A DNA stretch of 64,000 nt from Pseudooceanicola pacificus (GCF_009789075.1 NZ_WNXQ01000011.1:43836-107835); one strand, 5' to 3'; numbered from the stretch's first letter, positions 8,348 to 17,748 are shown. The notes: generated from the letters alone by a model not told the origin. A program made the numbers and translations.

Positions 8348-9481
8348 TCAGTTCGGGTAGGTTGCGAAGTCGATCTTGGAATAAATCTCCTGACGCAGAA
8401 GGTCTGCATAAGGCTGATGATTGTCCCGGATCGGTTGCAGCGGCTGAACCAGACCGTGCCATTTCACGATCAGTTCGCGATAGCTTGCGATCAGCGGTTC
8501 CGGATCTTCGATGCCGCGTTCCTCGCGCGAGATGCGGGCGATCTCTTCAAGATCGGCGGTGCGGAAATCGATCAGATCCTGAAGAAACTCGGGCGAGGGT
8601 TCGTGCACCTCAAGACCAAGGTCGCCGGCCTCTTTCAGCACGTCCAGATCGTCGGTTTCGTAATACACCTCGGTCTGCGCAAGGGCGTCGGGCAGGTTCT
8701 TGGCGAATTGCTCGCGTTGCTCCGGCGAAAGTGAGGCCCAGAATGTCGGGCTGGCGGCAAAGATCGAACCGGAATGGTAGGTGCCCAGCGGCAACTCCGT
8801 CAGGTGCTTGGCGACCTCGATCAGACTGTGCCCCTTGAGCGCACCGACCGGCTGCACCGCAGCGGTGACGACACCGTGGCTCATCGTGTCGTACATCTCG
8901 CTCGTCGGCACGTTTACCGGCTCTGCCCCAAGGCGTGTCGCCCAGCGGTCCCAGACCGACCCGCCCGTGCGCAGCTTGACCCCTTGCATATCCTCGATGG
9001 TCACAATCGGCTGGGTCGTCAGCAATACATAAGGCGCAGTGCTGATCCCGCTAAGCGCCACCATACCGTTCTTGGCAAACTCGTCCTTGCATGGCTGACA
9101 GTGCAGCATGACGAATTCGCTGGTCGCGCCGGCCATGGCATAGTGGTCCTCGCCCAAAAGAGCGAGATCGGCGACGAGCTGCGCATAGGGCATTTCCGAC
9201 CTGAAATAGGTCAACGCCAGCAGACCTACATCGGCGACACCGTCGCGCAGGCCGGACAGTGTTGGCTTGGGGCCAAGCAAGGCGCCGCCGGTAAACAGCT
9301 TGAAGTCGAAGGCATCCGGAAATTCAGATTCGGTCATTTCGGCAAAGGCGGCATGGCCACGCGATGTCGCGTGATTGGGTGACGTCCAGTTGGATATAGT
9401 CACCCGCTTTTCGGCCAGGGCCGGTGTCGCCGCTAGAACGGCCGTCGCCGCCAGCGCGGCAAACGCATTGGTCAGTTTCAT
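8348..9481 (-). CDS. DctP-family TRAP transporter substrate-binding protein
   Basis: Periplasmic receptor of 377 aa for a classical TRAP transporter. The first about 24 residues are a signal peptide ending in P-A-L-A-E. The family arginine that binds a ligand carboxylate sits in M-Q-G-V-K-L-R-T-G-G. It follows the DctM gene after 66 bases that contain a GC hairpin. The gene order on this strand is small permease, large permease, receptor, with an enoyl-CoA hydratase gene coupled upstream. The ligand is therefore probably a carboxylate degraded by the neighbouring enzymes (inference). Confidence 0.88.
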   Translation of the reverse strand: MKLTNAFAALAATAVLAATPALAEKRVTISNWTSPNHATSRGHAAFAEMTESEFPDAFDFKLFTGGALLGPKPTLSGLRDGVADVGLLALTYFRSEMPYAQLVADLALLGEDHYAMAGATSEFVMLHCQPCKDEFAKNGMVALSGISTAPYVLLTTQPIVTIEDMQGVKLRTGGSVWDRWATRLGAEPVNVPTSEMYDTMSHGVVTAAVQPVGALKGHSLIEVAKHLTELPLGTYHSGSIFAASPTFWASLSPEQREQFAKNLPDALAQTEVYYETDDLDVLKEAGDLGLEVHEPSPEFLQDLIDFRTADLEEIARISREERGIEDPEPLIASYRELIVKWHGLVQPLQPIRDNHQPYADLLRQEIYSKIDFATYPN

Positions 9482-9504
9482 GTGGTCTCCTCCTCTTTTT
9501 CAAG

Positions 9505-9524
9505 ACCCCGCTATTGCGCGGGGT
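9505..9524 (-). terminator. Hairpin before the TRAP receptor gene
   Basis: ACCCCGC (9505-9511) and GCGGGGT (9518-9524) form a perfect 7-bp stem with a 6-base loop in the gap between large permease and receptor genes. It is a likely processing or differential-expression element. Confidence 0.45.
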
Positions 9525-9547
9525 TCGTCACGGCCGGGATGGCCAAA

Positions 9548-10855
9548 TCAGTTGCCGAGCTCTGGCAGGAACATGATCAGTTCGGGAAATGCGACCATGA
9601 TGATAAGGACCACCACATCCGCAGCCAAAAACCACAAAACACCCTTGAAAATCAGTGAAATCGGGACCGCATCTCCGACGATGCCCTTGATCACGAACAC
9701 GTTCAGCCCCACCGGTGGGGTAATCAGAGCCATCTCGACCAGCTTGGTTGCAAGCACGCCCAGCCAGATCAGGCTGATATGGTTCGCCTCGTAGATCGGC
9801 AGAAGGATTGGCAGCGTCAGCAGCAGGATGCCCAGCGGATCGAGGATCATGCCCAGCAGGCAAAAGATCACGGCGGTGCCAAAAACCAGCATCACATAGC
9901 TGGCCCCCAGGTCAATCACCAAGTCCGTCATCGCTTCGGGGATACCGCTGATCGCCAGAAACCTCGAAAACAGGTTGGCACCGACCGCAATGATGAAGAT
10001 CGCCGCGGTCATTTTCGCAGTGTCCATCAGCGCGATCCTGGAAACTTTCCAGTTCAGGGTGCCGCGCGCCGCCGCAATCGCGAAGGACAACGCCGCCCCG
10101 ACAGCCCCGGCCTGCGTGGGTGTGAATATCCCGGTGAACAGACCGCCGAAAACGCCCACCACCAGCAAGAGCACGGGCCATGTCTCGCTCAGGGCCTCCA
10201 GCCGTTCGGACCATGTCGCGCTTTCGTCGTGCGACGGCGCGAGCGCGGGATTGATCCACACACGAACGATGATTACGGCCCAGTACCCCAGCATCGTCAG
10301 TACGCCCGGCACGATCGCGGCCAGAAACAGCTTGCTGATCGCGACCTCGGCAAAAATACCGTAGATGATCAGAAGGATGCTCGGCGGGATGAGCGACCCC
10401 ATGGTGCCGGCTGCGGCAACCACGGCGGTACTCAGCCCGGGATCGTAGTCGCGCTTCAGCATTTCCGGCACCGCGATCCGGCCCATTGCCGCGGCGCAGG
10501 CCAGGCTGGAGCCGGCCGCCGCCGAAAACAGCGCCGCGCCGCCCACGCTGGCGACCGCCAGCCCCCCCGGCAGGAACGACAGCCAGACCCTGGCGGCCTT
10601 GAATATCCCGCGCGTGATGTCGGTCTGGTAACAGACGTAGCCCATCAAGAGGAACATCGGGATCGAGCTCAGCGTCCAGTGCGCGGCGAAGTCATAGGGC
10701 ACCGCCGTCAGCAGGCCGAAAGCCGCGCCGCTTCCCAGCATCGCCCAGAACCCGAAGAAGGACACGATACCCAGCGCGACCGCGATCGGAACGCGCAGCA
10801 AGACCAGCAGGATGACAGAAACGATGCCGCAAAGGCCGATCTGGAAAAAGCTCAC
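9548..10855 (-). CDS. TRAP transporter large permease (DctM family)
   Basis: Twelve-TM-type large permease subunit of 435 aa, the ion-coupled transport channel of a TRAP system. The sequence is hydrophobic throughout and has family motifs such as A-A-A-G-T-M-G-S-L-I-P-P-S-I-L near residue 150, L-G-M-I-L-D-P-L-G-I-L near 340 and I-T-P-P-V-G-L-N-V-F near 385. It lies 10 bases downstream of the DctQ gene on the same strand. Confidence 0.92.
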   Translation of the reverse strand: MSFFQIGLCGIVSVILLVLLRVPIAVALGIVSFFGFWAMLGSGAAFGLLTAVPYDFAAHWTLSSIPMFLLMGYVCYQTDITRGIFKAARVWLSFLPGGLAVASVGGAALFSAAAGSSLACAAAMGRIAVPEMLKRDYDPGLSTAVVAAAGTMGSLIPPSILLIIYGIFAEVAISKLFLAAIVPGVLTMLGYWAVIIVRVWINPALAPSHDESATWSERLEALSETWPVLLLVVGVFGGLFTGIFTPTQAGAVGAALSFAIAAARGTLNWKVSRIALMDTAKMTAAIFIIAVGANLFSRFLAISGIPEAMTDLVIDLGASYVMLVFGTAVIFCLLGMILDPLGILLLTLPILLPIYEANHISLIWLGVLATKLVEMALITPPVGLNVFVIKGIVGDAVPISLIFKGVLWFLAADVVVLIIMVAFPELIMFLPELGN

Positions 10856-10865
10856 CGTTCCACTC

Positions 10866-11387
10866 CTATTCGTACATGTCGTGATTGGGGCCGGCCATGC
10901 CAGCGTCGGTGAAAGGCCTCTGGATCAGCTTGGCCAGCAAAAGCAGAACCATCAGCCCTGCACCAAGAGGCAGACAGAAGCGACCGGGCCAGACGGTCAC
11001 CGCCGCCATACCCATGGATTTTTCTCCAATGGCGTATTTCTCGAGCGCGTCTATCCAGGTTTGCCAGGTCAGCAGGCCATAGAACACAGCCGACAATGCC
11101 AGCGCCAGCATGTCCAGAACGGTCCTGCCCGCCGCCGGGATCAGATCGTGAATCAGATCAACCTTGACGTGCTCGTTGGTAAATTCGACGAAGGGCAGCG
11201 GCAGGAAGACCAAGCCGACCATGTAATAGTATGACACGTAGTCCACCATTCCCGGCAGCGGCTCGGCGACAAACTGGCTCAGAACGACATCGATCGTCAC
11301 ATGGACCATCATCAGCGCCGCCAGGGCAGTCGCAATATAGGTAATAATCCGCGACACCCTGCCAAGTCGTGCAATAACTGTTTCCAT
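10866..11387 (-). CDS. TRAP transporter small permease (DctQ family)
   Basis: Small four-TM permease subunit pairing with the DctM protein. I placed the start at 11387 (M-E-T-V-I-A-R-L) because GGGAAGAG precedes it. An upstream ATG at 11432 overlaps the stop of the enoyl-CoA hydratase gene as ATGA but has no ribosome site and would add 15 polar residues before TM1. The family core is visible as V-D-Y-V-S-Y-Y-Y near residue 60 and the K-V-D-L-I-H-D-L segment. Confidence 0.82.
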   Translation of the reverse strand: METVIARLGRVSRIITYIATALAALMMVHVTIDVVLSQFVAEPLPGMVDYVSYYYMVGLVFLPLPFVEFTNEHVKVDLIHDLIPAAGRTVLDMLALALSAVFYGLLTWQTWIDALEKYAIGEKSMGMAAVTVWPGRFCLPLGAGLMVLLLLAKLIQRPFTDAGMAGPNHDMYE

Positions 11388-11428
11388 CACTATCTCTTCC
11401 CTGTCGTAAAAAGGGCCAATCCGCTTGG

Positions 11429-12205
11429 TCATGCGCCACGGAAAACCGGTTTTCTCTTGCTCAGAAAGGCGTCGATGCCTTCGGCGTGATCCGCGCTCTT
11501 GATGATTTGCCCCTGAATGATGGCTTCTGTTTCAAGAAAGTTCTCCAGAGACGGTTGCATCGCGGCGCGCATCAGCCGCTTGGTACCGGCCAGGGCAAAG
11601 GTTGGCCCCGCGGCCAGGTCTGTCGCATAGTCCAGGGCCGCCCGGTCGAGGGCATCATCGGGATGAACCTGGCTTGCCAATCCCAGGCTCAGGGCTTCAT
11701 CCGCCGGCACCATCCGCGCTGAGAAGGCAAGGTCCGTCGCACGTTGCCGACCGATCAGATTCTGAAGGAAAAACGCCGCGCCGCCATCGGGGGCCAGCCC
11801 GATCTTGCGAAAAACCTGACCGAATCTTGCCGTCTCGGAGAGCAGGATAACGTCGCAGGCGAGCGCCATGCTCAGACCGATCCCGACCGCCGGACCGCGC
11901 ACCGCGGCAACCACAGGCTTCTCGCAATTGAATATGGAAAGGATCATCTGGTGTGCCCTGTACAAGCGCGCCCGATCACCCCAGACATCGTCCTTGCCCA
12001 TGGTCGAAATATCCGCACCCGCACAAAAAGCGCGGCCCTCGCCCCGCAGTAATACGGCGCGAATCCGCGGGTCAGTTTGGATATCGCGAAACGCGTCCAG
12101 GAGTTCGACGCGCATGTCGAGGGTCAGCGCATTCAGCTTGTCGGGCCGGTTCAACGACACGACGGCCAGACCTTCTGAGTGTTCCACAGTGATATCGCTT
12201 GTCAT
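11429..12205 (-). CDS. Enoyl-CoA hydratase/isomerase (PaaG-like active site)
   Basis: Crotonase-fold enzyme of 258 aa. The oxyanion-hole region reads F-C-A-G-A-D-I-S and the second one P-A-V-G-I-G-L-S. Where rat hydratase has Glu144 (Q-P-E) this protein has V-F-R, followed by I-G-L-A-P-D-G-G, the aspartate pattern of PaaG-type isomerases. Isomerase rather than hydratase activity is therefore possible. ATG 12205 follows GGGAGGGG. It is the first gene of, or continuous with, the TRAP operon, showing transport and catabolism are coupled. Confidence 0.85.
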   Translation of the reverse strand: MTSDITVEHSEGLAVVSLNRPDKLNALTLDMRVELLDAFRDIQTDPRIRAVLLRGEGRAFCAGADISTMGKDDVWGDRARLYRAHQMILSIFNCEKPVVAAVRGPAVGIGLSMALACDVILLSETARFGQVFRKIGLAPDGGAAFFLQNLIGRQRATDLAFSARMVPADEALSLGLASQVHPDDALDRAALDYATDLAAGPTFALAGTKRLMRAAMQPSLENFLETEAIIQGQIIKSADHAEGIDAFLSKRKPVFRGA

Positions 12206-12233
12206 GACCGCCCCTCCCTTTGGCGAAGATTCG

Positions 12234-13388
12234 TCAGTCAGTGAAGAGCGCCCGAGCAATCCCGTTCTTGTGTATCTGGGTCGTTCCCCCGGTGATCGTC
12301 AGCATCCGCACATCCCTCACCATCCGCTCCAACGGAAGCGAACCGAAATAGCCGTAGCCACCGAACATCTGCATGGCGTCATGGGTGACGCGCTGTGCCA
12401 TTTCGGTGGCCTGAACCTTGGCGATCGAAGACAATGTTGGATCGGCCTGGCCGCGGTCGATCAGCGACAGCGCCGTATAACACAACGACCGCGCGGCCTC
12501 GATCTGCACCTTCATGTCCGACATCATCCATTGCAGCCCCTGCATCTCGGACAGCGCCTTGCCGAATTGCCGACGGGTCTTCATGTAGTCGCGTGCAAGG
12601 TCGAACGCCCCCTCGGCGACACCAAGCGCCAGTATCCCCATGCCGACGCGCGTGGCGTTATAGACACCCAGCGGGCGGACAAAGCCGCTGGAGTTGCCGG
12701 CCAGCCCTTCGGTCACGACGTTTTCGGACGGCACCCGCACATCGTCGAAATGGATCTCGCATTCGTTGCAGCCGCGCGCGCCCATCTTCTGTTCAAGAAT
12801 ATGGACCGAAACGCCGGGGCTTTTGCGGTGCACCAAAACGGTTCCGATGCCTCGCGCGCCTTTGCTTTCGCAGAACCGAGCATAGACCAGAAGGTAATCG
12901 GCCCTGTCGCCGAAAGTGGTAAAGATCTTGCCGCCGTTCAGCACAAACCCGTCCCCGTCCGGGCGCAGCGATGTCGTCACCGCGGTGGCGTCCGACCCGG
13001 CCTCTGGCTCGGTCCAGGAGATCGCGCATTCGATCTCGCCCGCGGCGAAGCGGGGCAGGAAAGACTGCTTCAACGCCTCGCTGCCGCAGGTGGCGATGAT
13101 CCGGGGCGAGACGTTCTGATCGTGAACGATCAGCGCGGTATTGAAATCCACCTTGGCCAGTTCCTCGATCACGAGATAGCAATCCACCAGCGGCGCACCG
13201 CCACCGCCGTATTCTTCGGGAATGGTCATGCCCAGATAGCCAAGCGCGGCCAGCCGATGGTGGTTTTCCTCGGGGTAGATGCCGTCGCGGTCCCAGCGTG
13301 CGGCGCGGTCCCGGAATTCCCCGAGCGCCAGTTTTCGCGCGGCATCCTTGAGAGCGACCTGTTCTGTCGTTAGCAACGAGGGATGCAT
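12234..13388 (-). CDS. Acyl-CoA dehydrogenase (384 aa)
   Basis: FAD-dependent acyl-CoA dehydrogenase. Motifs: P-E-E-Y-G-G-G-G, the FAD/substrate loop W-T-E-P-E-A-G-S-D-A-T-A, helix G with R-R-Q-F-G-K-A-L-S-E-M-Q, M-F-G-G-Y-G-Y and the C-terminal T-G-G-T-T-Q-I-H-K. The Glu of the MCAD-type Y-E-G-T motif is replaced by Gly, so any catalytic base must be elsewhere. It lies 5 bases downstream of a second dehydrogenase gene, and the two may form a heteromer or act on successive intermediates. Confidence 0.92.
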   Translation of the reverse strand: MHPSLLTTEQVALKDAARKLALGEFRDRAARWDRDGIYPEENHHRLAALGYLGMTIPEEYGGGGAPLVDCYLVIEELAKVDFNTALIVHDQNVSPRIIATCGSEALKQSFLPRFAAGEIECAISWTEPEAGSDATAVTTSLRPDGDGFVLNGGKIFTTFGDRADYLLVYARFCESKGARGIGTVLVHRKSPGVSVHILEQKMGARGCNECEIHFDDVRVPSENVVTEGLAGNSSGFVRPLGVYNATRVGMGILALGVAEGAFDLARDYMKTRRQFGKALSEMQGLQWMMSDMKVQIEAARSLCYTALSLIDRGQADPTLSSIAKVQATEMAQRVTHDAMQMFGGYGYFGSLPLERMVRDVRMLTITGGTTQIHKNGIARALFTD

Positions 13389-13393
13389 CCGCC

Positions 13394-14569
13394 CTACCCC
13401 CGCCGCTGGTCGAAGCTGTGGCCGTAGACCATGGCGGCGATCGTATTGCGCAGGATTTCGACGGTGCCACCGCCAAGCGCGAAGCCGCGCGCGTCACGCA
13501 CCATACGTTCCAGCGGGTATTCGCGCGTGTAACCATTGTGACCGTGGATCTGCAGCGCTTCGTTCGTGACCCTCTGCGCCATTTCGTTGGCGTAAAGCTT
13601 GGCCATGGTCGCATCCATCGGATCGGGAAAGCCGTTCGGCGCGGGGTTGGTCGCGGCCCGATAGACCATCAGACGCGCAGCATGGATCTGTGTGGCCATG
13701 TCGGCGATTTTCCATTGCAGGCCCTGGAATTCCTTGATCGGGCGCCCGAACTGATGGCGAATCTCGGAATACGACTTTGCAGCATCGAAAGCGCCCTGCG
13801 CCAGCCCCACGCACATCGCTGCGTTGCCCACCCGCTCGGGTCCGAAACTGCTCATCAACAGCGCGAAGGAGCGCGAGCTTTCCGGGTCCCCTTCGACCAG
13901 CACATCCTCGGGACCGGCCTTGTAGTTTTCAAGGATAATCTCGGCCTCGGTCAGTCCCCGGCCACCCATCTTCAGCGATATGTGGCCGATCCGAGCGCCC
14001 GGCTTCTTCAGATCGACGACAAAGGCACCAATCCCCTTCGCCCCGCTGGCCTTGCCGAAACGGCAGAAGACCAGCGCATAATCGGCCACATGGGCGCCCG
14101 TGGACCAGCATTTGTTGCCATTCAGCACCCATCCGTCGCCGTCCCTTGTGGCCGTGGTGCGCAGGTCTGTCACCGCCGACCCCGCCTCGGGCTCGCTGAT
14201 GGCGATTGCGATGAATTTCTTGCCGGCCGCCATGTCTGGCAGGAACCGCTTTTTCTGCTCGTCGCTGCCCAGAACGCTGATTGCCCGGGATGGGCCGTTC
14301 AGGTAGAGTTGCGAGACCAGCGCCGTGTTGAAACAGACCCGCGCCATTTCTTCCAGAAACACCGTGCCCTGGATCACTGGCGCGCCGGAGCCGCCGTATT
14401 CTTCAGGGATGAACATTCCCAGATAGCCAAGTTCGGCCAGCTTGTCGCGGTTCGCGGCTGGAAACTCTTCGGCTTCGTCCCAATGGGCGGCCCTGGGAGC
14501 AAACTCGCGCTCAGCCAGCTTGCGTGCCTCGTTGCGAAAATCCTCCAATTCCGGATCGAGCTTGAACAT
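13394..14569 (-). CDS. Acyl-CoA dehydrogenase (391 aa)
   Basis: Acyl-CoA dehydrogenase with F-I-P-E-E-Y-G-G-S-G, the loop I-S-E-P-E-A-G-S-A-V-T, the K-C-W-S-T-G strand, helix G R-H-Q-F-G-R-P-I-K-E-F-Q, I-H-G-H-N-G-Y and G-G-G-T-V-E-I-L-R. As in its neighbour, the MCAD Glu position is Gly. It lies between the CoA-transferase (1-base gap) and the next dehydrogenase in a five-gene minus-strand run. Electrons would go to ETF, encoded at 30.7-32.4 kb. Confidence 0.92.
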   Translation of the reverse strand: MFKLDPELEDFRNEARKLAEREFAPRAAHWDEAEEFPAANRDKLAELGYLGMFIPEEYGGSGAPVIQGTVFLEEMARVCFNTALVSQLYLNGPSRAISVLGSDEQKKRFLPDMAAGKKFIAIAISEPEAGSAVTDLRTTATRDGDGWVLNGNKCWSTGAHVADYALVFCRFGKASGAKGIGAFVVDLKKPGARIGHISLKMGGRGLTEAEIILENYKAGPEDVLVEGDPESSRSFALLMSSFGPERVGNAAMCVGLAQGAFDAAKSYSEIRHQFGRPIKEFQGLQWKIADMATQIHAARLMVYRAATNPAPNGFPDPMDATMAKLYANEMAQRVTNEALQIHGHNGYTREYPLERMVRDARGFALGGGTVEILRNTIAAMVYGHSFDQRRG

Positions 14570-14570
14570 G

Positions 14571-15761
14571 TCAGTAGGTGTCCTTTGATTGAGCAGAGGG
14601 CAGGTCCTGTTCCAGTGCGGTCAGGATGCGCGCCGTATCGGCGCCTACGGTTGGTGCGGGGATAGGGGTGACCTGTGGGTGAGCCGCGAAACGCATCGGC
14701 AGCCCTGGAACAGGGACCGTGCCCAGGTCTGGATGCGGAAGGTCATGGATCATGCCGCGGGCGCGCATGTCATCGTCCGACACCACCTCAGCGAGCGTGC
14801 GCACCGGGGCGCCCGGCACATGTGCGCTGCTCAGGGCCGCGAAAATCTCGGCGCGGGTCTGACTTGAGGTCCACGCCGTCACCCAGCCATCGACTTGGGC
14901 ACGCCGCGCGCAGCGCGCGGGTCCCGCGGCCAGTTCGGGATCTTCGGCCAGATTAGGGCGACCCATGGCCCGGGTCAGCTGCTGCCAGTGGCGATCATTC
15001 AGGCACATGATGGCCACCTGCCCGTCGCGCGCCGGAAACAGGTCGTAGGGTGCGACCTTGAGCACGGCCTGACTGTTGCCGGCCCGGTCGGCGAACCCGT
15101 CAGGCGCCAGCAGATAGCTTGCGACATTCGACGCCAGCGCGTGGTGCGTGACGTCCTGCATCGCGATCTGGACAAAATCCCCGCGCCCTGTCGCGCCGCG
15201 CGCATGCAACGCCGCCATAATGCCACCAAAAAGGTGGATACCGCCCAGAAAATCGGTGATCGCTGCGCCGCATTTCACCGGCGGACCATCGGGAAACCCG
15301 GTCACCGACATCAGCCCGGTCAGGGCCTGAATAGGAAAATCCATCGCCGGCGCATCGCGATAGACGGAATCGGCCGCGTAGCCCTTTCCTGACCCCATGA
15401 CCAGGCGCGGATTGCGGGCACAGAGTGTTTCCCACCCCAGCCGCAGTTTCTCCATCGTACCGGGACGGAAATTCTCGATTAGAACATCGGCCGAATCTGC
15501 CAGCGCCAGCAGGGCGCTGCGCCCGCCCTCGGACCCCAGATCGAGCGTCACGCTCTGTTTGCTGGAATTGAGCATCATCGCTGCGGGGTTCTCGCGCCCG
15601 CCCGCGATGCCGCGGATACTGTCGCCGCCGGGCGGCTCGACCTTGATGACCTCGGCCCCCATGAGCGCGAACATCAGACCGCAATAGGGCCCAAGGTAGA
15701 CCTGCCCGAGGTCGATCACCCGAAGACCGGCCAGCGGGCCACTATCGGGCGCCGCGTTCAT
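14571..15761 (-). CDS. CaiB/BaiF-family (type III) CoA-transferase
   Basis: Family III CoA-transferase of 396 aa, moving CoA between acyl groups through an aspartyl-CoA thioester. The N-terminus reads L-A-G-L-R-V-I-D-L-G-Q, and the likely catalytic Asp lies in A-I-T-D-F-L-G-G-I-H. GVEVIKVE-type motif: G-A-E-V-I-K-V-E. ATG 15761 overlaps the upstream hydratase stop codon as ATGA, so the longer open frame upstream is not used. It would activate an acid by transfer from another CoA thioester. Confidence 0.9.
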   Translation of the reverse strand: MNAAPDSGPLAGLRVIDLGQVYLGPYCGLMFALMGAEVIKVEPPGGDSIRGIAGGRENPAAMMLNSSKQSVTLDLGSEGGRSALLALADSADVLIENFRPGTMEKLRLGWETLCARNPRLVMGSGKGYAADSVYRDAPAMDFPIQALTGLMSVTGFPDGPPVKCGAAITDFLGGIHLFGGIMAALHARGATGRGDFVQIAMQDVTHHALASNVASYLLAPDGFADRAGNSQAVLKVAPYDLFPARDGQVAIMCLNDRHWQQLTRAMGRPNLAEDPELAAGPARCARRAQVDGWVTAWTSSQTRAEIFAALSSAHVPGAPVRTLAEVVSDDDMRARGMIHDLPHPDLGTVPVPGLPMRFAAHPQVTPIPAPTVGADTARILTALEQDLPSAQSKDTY

Positions 15762-16528
15762 GATCCGACAAAGCGCGGCGGGCGCTTTTCCTTGAAAGAG
15801 GCGACCGCCTCGCGGTGATCTGCGGTCTGCATGATATGGGCTTCGGCGGTTGCCTCGATCTCGAGATAGGTCGCGAAATCGCAATCCATGCCACGGTTCA
15901 GCATCGACTTGCCCAGCCCAAAGGCTCGGGTCGGCCCTTCGGCCAGACGCGCGGCCAGCGCATCGGCCTCTGCGTCGAGCGCGTCTTCTTCGTGGATTGC
16001 GTGGACGATCCCAAGGTCGTGCGCCTCTTGGGCATCGATCACCTGGGCCGTCAGGAACATCGCCTTCGCCCGCTGCGTCCCGACCGTCCGCGCCAGCAAG
16101 TAAAGCCCGCCACCGTCGGGCACGATCGCCACGCGCGCATAGGCCTGGCAAAAGCGGGCCGAGGGCGCGGCCAGGATCACGTCAGCCAGAAGCGCAATGT
16201 TGAACCCCACGCCAAAGGCCGGCCCGGCAACCGCCGCGACGACCGGCTTTTCAAGATCATATAGCATCCGGGTTACGCGGTGCTGTTGTTTCATGCGGTC
16301 CCGCATGGCCACAGGCGAAGAACCGGCGAAAGTGCTGATATCGCCTCCGGCGCAAAACGCGCCCCCGGCGCCCGTGATCAACAGCGCGCGCACGCGGTCA
16401 TCGTCGCGCACCTGGGTGACGATGCGTTCCATCTCTTTGCGTGCGTCTTGATCAAGGGCATTCTTCTTCTCGGGAAAATCGAAAGTCATCCGACCAACGC
16501 TTTCCGAGCGGCTGTAGAGCAATGGCAC
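15758..16528 (-). CDS. Enoyl-CoA hydratase/isomerase family protein
   Basis: Crotonase-fold protein of 256 aa starting at GTG 16528, chosen because GGGAGGAGGA ends 4 bases before it; earlier in-frame ATGs have no ribosome site. Oxyanion motifs F-C-A-G-G-D-I-S and P-A-F-G-V-G-F-N are visible. The Glu144 position is lost (Q-A-Y-A-R-V) and is followed by I-V-P-D-G-G-G, again the PaaG-like aspartate pattern. It leads the operon with the CoA-transferase and two dehydrogenases. Confidence 0.85.
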   Translation of the reverse strand: MPLLYSRSESVGRMTFDFPEKKNALDQDARKEMERIVTQVRDDDRVRALLITGAGGAFCAGGDISTFAGSSPVAMRDRMKQQHRVTRMLYDLEKPVVAAVAGPAFGVGFNIALLADVILAAPSARFCQAYARVAIVPDGGGLYLLARTVGTQRAKAMFLTAQVIDAQEAHDLGIVHAIHEEDALDAEADALAARLAEGPTRAFGLGKSMLNRGMDCDFATYLEIEATAEAHIMQTADHREAVASFKEKRPPRFVGS

Positions 16529-16751
16529 CGCTTCCTCCTCCCAGGAATGGGCTAGCATGGAACACGATAGGAGTGGCATTGAGCGACGGGCTATAGTCCG
16601 GTGCGGAAAATCAGACATGTGTAAAATTCACCCGTTCTGTGTATTTCCTTGCGGTCTGCTGGCACGTTTTTTCGGCTTCCCTTCCCATGCGCGCCCGTCA
16701 CGGCTACGGGCCTCGGCACCCCCTGTTGAAACAGCAAAGAAGAAATAGACA
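16529..16751. promoter_or_regulatory. Divergent intergenic region
   Basis: A 223-base gap between a minus-strand catabolic operon and the plus-strand NPD-family gene, so it should hold two promoters. I could not assign -35/-10 boxes with confidence, and the 16-bp palindrome found at other promoters of the cluster is absent. Confidence 0.4.
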
Positions 16752-17717
16752 ATGTACTCCGACACCCCTCTCGGCCGCTTGCGCCTGCCTGTGATCTGCT
16801 CGCCCATGTTCCTGGTGTCCGGGCCGGATCTTGTCGTCGCCCAGTGCAAAGCCGGCGTCATCGGCAGCTTTCCGGCGCTGAACGCACGCGAGTCCGAAGG
16901 TGAACCGCCGCTGCTTGGAGCCTGGCTCAAGCGCATCACTGAAGAGCTTGACGCGCACAATCAGGCCAATCCCGATCGGCCCGCCGCGCCATTCGCGGTC
17001 AACCAGATCGTCCATCGATCGAATGATCGGATTGAGCGGGACGTCGAAATATGTGCGCGCTGGAAAGTGCCTGTCTGGATCACATCAATGGGCGCACGGG
17101 AAGACGTCAACCAGGCGGCACATGAGTGCGGCGGCACTGTACTGCACGATGTAATCAACAACAAATACGCCAGGAAAGCGATCGACAAGGGCGCCGACGG
17201 CCTGATCGCGGTCTGCGCCGGCGCTGGCGGCCACGCCGGGGCCTTGTCACCCTTTGCGCTGGTTCAGGAAATCCGGAAATGGTTCGATGGTCCGCTTGCC
17301 CTGTCCGGGTCCATCGCGACCGGGCGCTCAATTCTGGCGGCGCAGGCCATGGGTGCGGATTTTGGGTATATCGGATCCCCCTTCATTGCCATGACCGAGG
17401 CGGTCGCGTCGGAGGAGTACAAGCAAATGATCGTCGAAGGCGGGGCCGATGATATTGTCTATACCGACTATTTCAGCGGCGTGCATGCCAACTATCTGAA
17501 ACCGTCGGTGCGGGCGGTCGGTCTCGATCCGGACAACCTGGCCGGGATCGGCAACAAACTCGATCTGGCCACCGGCGACATTCGCCCCAAGGCCTGGCGT
17601 GACATCTGGGGCAGCGGTCAGGGGATCGGAGCGGTGAAAGAGGTGATGACCACGGCGGACTACGTCGACCGTCTCGACCGGGAATACCAGGGCGCCAAAG
17701 ATGCGCTCTGTTCCTGA
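16752..17717 (+). CDS. NPD/nitronate monooxygenase-family FMN oxidoreductase
   Basis: FMN-binding TIM-barrel protein of 321 aa in the nitronate monooxygenase (2-nitropropane dioxygenase) superfamily, which also contains enoyl reductases and IpdC of actinobacterial steroid C/D-ring degradation. Visible: P-V-I-C-S-P-M-F-L near the N-terminus, the active-site G-A-G-G-H-A-G, S-G-S-I-A-T-G-R and the FMN-phosphate region A-D-F-G-Y-I-G-S. It stands alone on the plus strand, flanked by minus-strand acyl-CoA operons. A redox step on a cyclic or unsaturated CoA intermediate is more likely than nitronate oxidation (inference). Confidence 0.85.
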   Translation: MYSDTPLGRLRLPVICSPMFLVSGPDLVVAQCKAGVIGSFPALNARESEGEPPLLGAWLKRITEELDAHNQANPDRPAAPFAVNQIVHRSNDRIERDVEICARWKVPVWITSMGAREDVNQAAHECGGTVLHDVINNKYARKAIDKGADGLIAVCAGAGGHAGALSPFALVQEIRKWFDGPLALSGSIATGRSILAAQAMGADFGYIGSPFIAMTEAVASEEYKQMIVEGGADDIVYTDYFSGVHANYLKPSVRAVGLDPDNLAGIGNKLDLATGDIRPKAWRDIWGSGQGIGAVKEVMTTADYVDRLDREYQGAKDALCS

Positions 17718-17724
17718 CGAAAGA

Positions 17725-17748
17725 GGGCGGCCAGTTGCCCGGCCGCCC
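17725..17748. terminator. Bidirectional terminator-like hairpin
   Basis: GGGCGGCC (17725-17732) and GGCCGCCC (17741-17748) form a perfect 8-bp GC stem between convergent genes. Confidence 0.6.

Noticed and set aside
11868..13373. Long plus-strand open frame (501 codons)
   Set aside because: Lies opposite well-supported enoyl-CoA hydratase and acyl-CoA dehydrogenase genes and has no recognisable domain.
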